64,000 bases of DNA from Methanosarcina sp. ERenArc_MAG2 (lineage in GTDB: Archaea; Halobacteriota; Methanosarcinia; Methanosarcinales; Methanosarcinaceae): contig JAMXHR010000010.1 in assembly GCA_023955635.1 (NCBI GenBank), positions 558,001 through 622,000 of the forward strand, read 5' to 3'. This document shows positions 63,256-64,000 of the stretch, piece by piece. The notes under the pieces were generated by a model, which was not told the DNA's origin, did no database searches, and saw nothing but the letters and a program-made list of their open reading frames with translations. Numbering within the stretch: position 1 is the first letter of the stretch; every line of letters begins with the position of its first letter. Position numbers and translations under genes: made by a program.

Positions 63256-64000
63256 ACTACTCACGTCTTGGAGTTTTTATAGTTAACTCTTTTATTATCT
63301 TCTTATTATCTGTCCTCTCTTTTTTTACTGGAAGACCGCTCTCCTGTGTCGAGTGTGATATGAATGATCCAGTATGGAGAATAAGGTTTTACGGGTTAGA
63401 AAGATCCCGAATTTAGTTCTCTTGACCGAAAATAACTGCTATAGCCATAAATTAGTCCTCTTGAGCGAAGCGAAAAGGACCCCGTGCTCCCGAAGCGGAA
63501 CTCGGGAAGCGGAACTCGGGAAGCGGAACTCGGGAAGCCGAAACTCGGGCGGGACAGGAAAGGTCAGAATACGCTGGTAAGGTTTCTCGTCTTGTTTGTG
63601 TTTCTATTTATTTTTTACTTGCTCTTATGTGTTTTGCGTTTGTTTTGCGTTTGTTTTTCAATCCTTTTCCTCATATCACTCGCCCCTCAATTCTCTCTTT
63701 TGCAACTTCAAGGACTGATCAGATCATTTTTCACAATTTTAGCCCTTTCGCAGGCTGTCTAATATTGAGGCTCTCAAATTAGAATTTTGATTTAAAAACT
63801 TATCTTCTTTTTCATAATCTGTGGACGTATTTTCTTAGATTGGATTGCTAATAAGATAGCATAGAACTGGTTGGAGATAAGAATACACATCGGAGATCTT
63901 CATAAAGAACGATTGTCAAATTAGATCTGGATTTTTTAGAGCTAATTTGATAACCTCTTTATACGTTTATCATTTATCGGTTGGTACTTATAGAATATTG
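63256..64000. other. Gene-poor right end of window
   Basis: No supported gene. It holds the 14-bp tandem repeats (63492-63548), pyrimidine-rich tracts (63590-63670), and the word GAGCTAATTTGATAACCTCT at about 63938 that also occurs, complemented, at 57470-57500. It may be the edge of a mobile repeat. Confidence 0.5.
63492..63548. repeat. 14-bp tandem repeat, four units
   Basis: Three units of GAAGCGGAACTCGG at 63492, 63506 and 63520, then a 15-bp variant GAAGCCGAAACTCGG. It is much richer in GC than its surroundings and may be slippage-prone. Confidence 0.9.

Overview
The window looks like chromosome from a methanogenic archaeon of the genus Methanosarcina. The support is a methanophenazine-type membrane [NiFe] hydrogenase operon (vht/vho/vhx G-A-C), a KEOPS Cgi121 subunit, LL-diaminopimelate aminotransferase, a UPF0280 protein, GlpX fructose-bisphosphatase, a PGF-CTERM surface protein, an ORF-less group II intron, AT-rich spacers and a heavy load of insertion sequences. 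No rRNA, tRNA or CRISPR array was recognised.

Layout. 1-5.4 kb: CorA end, DUF432 plus MscS channel, a rearranged isochorismatase-like hydrolase, UPF0280. 5.4-13.7 kb: dapL, then an accessory island with an IS1-like element (8-bp target duplication), a large HD-HSP90-type ATPase fusion, a Fic protein flanked by operator-like repeats, and a decayed tnpB. 13.7-19.5 kb: MATE exporter, U32 peptidase/rRNA-modification protein, a secreted protein. 19.5-29.4 kb: a 1.3-kb AT-rich desert with paired hairpins, a secreted aromatic-heptad repeat protein, then a pile-up of nested mobile DNA (IS66-like relics, IS1634 ends, group II intron, an IS1182-like element hit by a MITE and by IS256) with one phytoene-desaturase-like oxidoreductase. 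29.4-35.5 kb: one minus-strand operon coding for a cohesin surface anchor, a dockerin-bearing ABC solute-binding protein, a DUF4198 protein, a methyltransferase, a gate-domain membrane protein, a FecCD permease and its ATPase. 36.4-41.3 kb: three more transposable elements around an ABC1/UbiB kinase. 41.7-45.5 kb: a double-cubane-cluster protein with its ATPase activator, and a defective IS1634. 45.7-50.4 kb: the hydrogenase operon and Cgi121. 50.7-63.3 kb: a membrane protein, amidotransferase, glpX, an MtaB-like methylthiotransferase, and a metal/Fe-S cluster group (NifX-like, CDF transporter with NifX-like tail, two MinD/ferredoxin ATPases), then a hypothetical, a cupin and an EEP nuclease-like protein.

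Two features cut across the window. First, at least twenty otherwise conserved genes are broken by single-base indels, nearly all losses of one base in a homopolymer. This suggests base-calling errors rather than gene death, and I describe such genes as interrupted CDS. Second, mobile DNA is nested and shows clear histories: target duplications, a MITE family of 115 bp with TA flanks, and an IS1634 deletion derivative formed at a 7-bp microhomology.

The best candidates for new biology are the cohesin/dockerin-tethered uptake operon, the HD-HSP90 fusion, the hydrogenase small subunit with Asp in place of a proximal-cluster Cys, the double-cubane-cluster pair and the permuted hydrolase.
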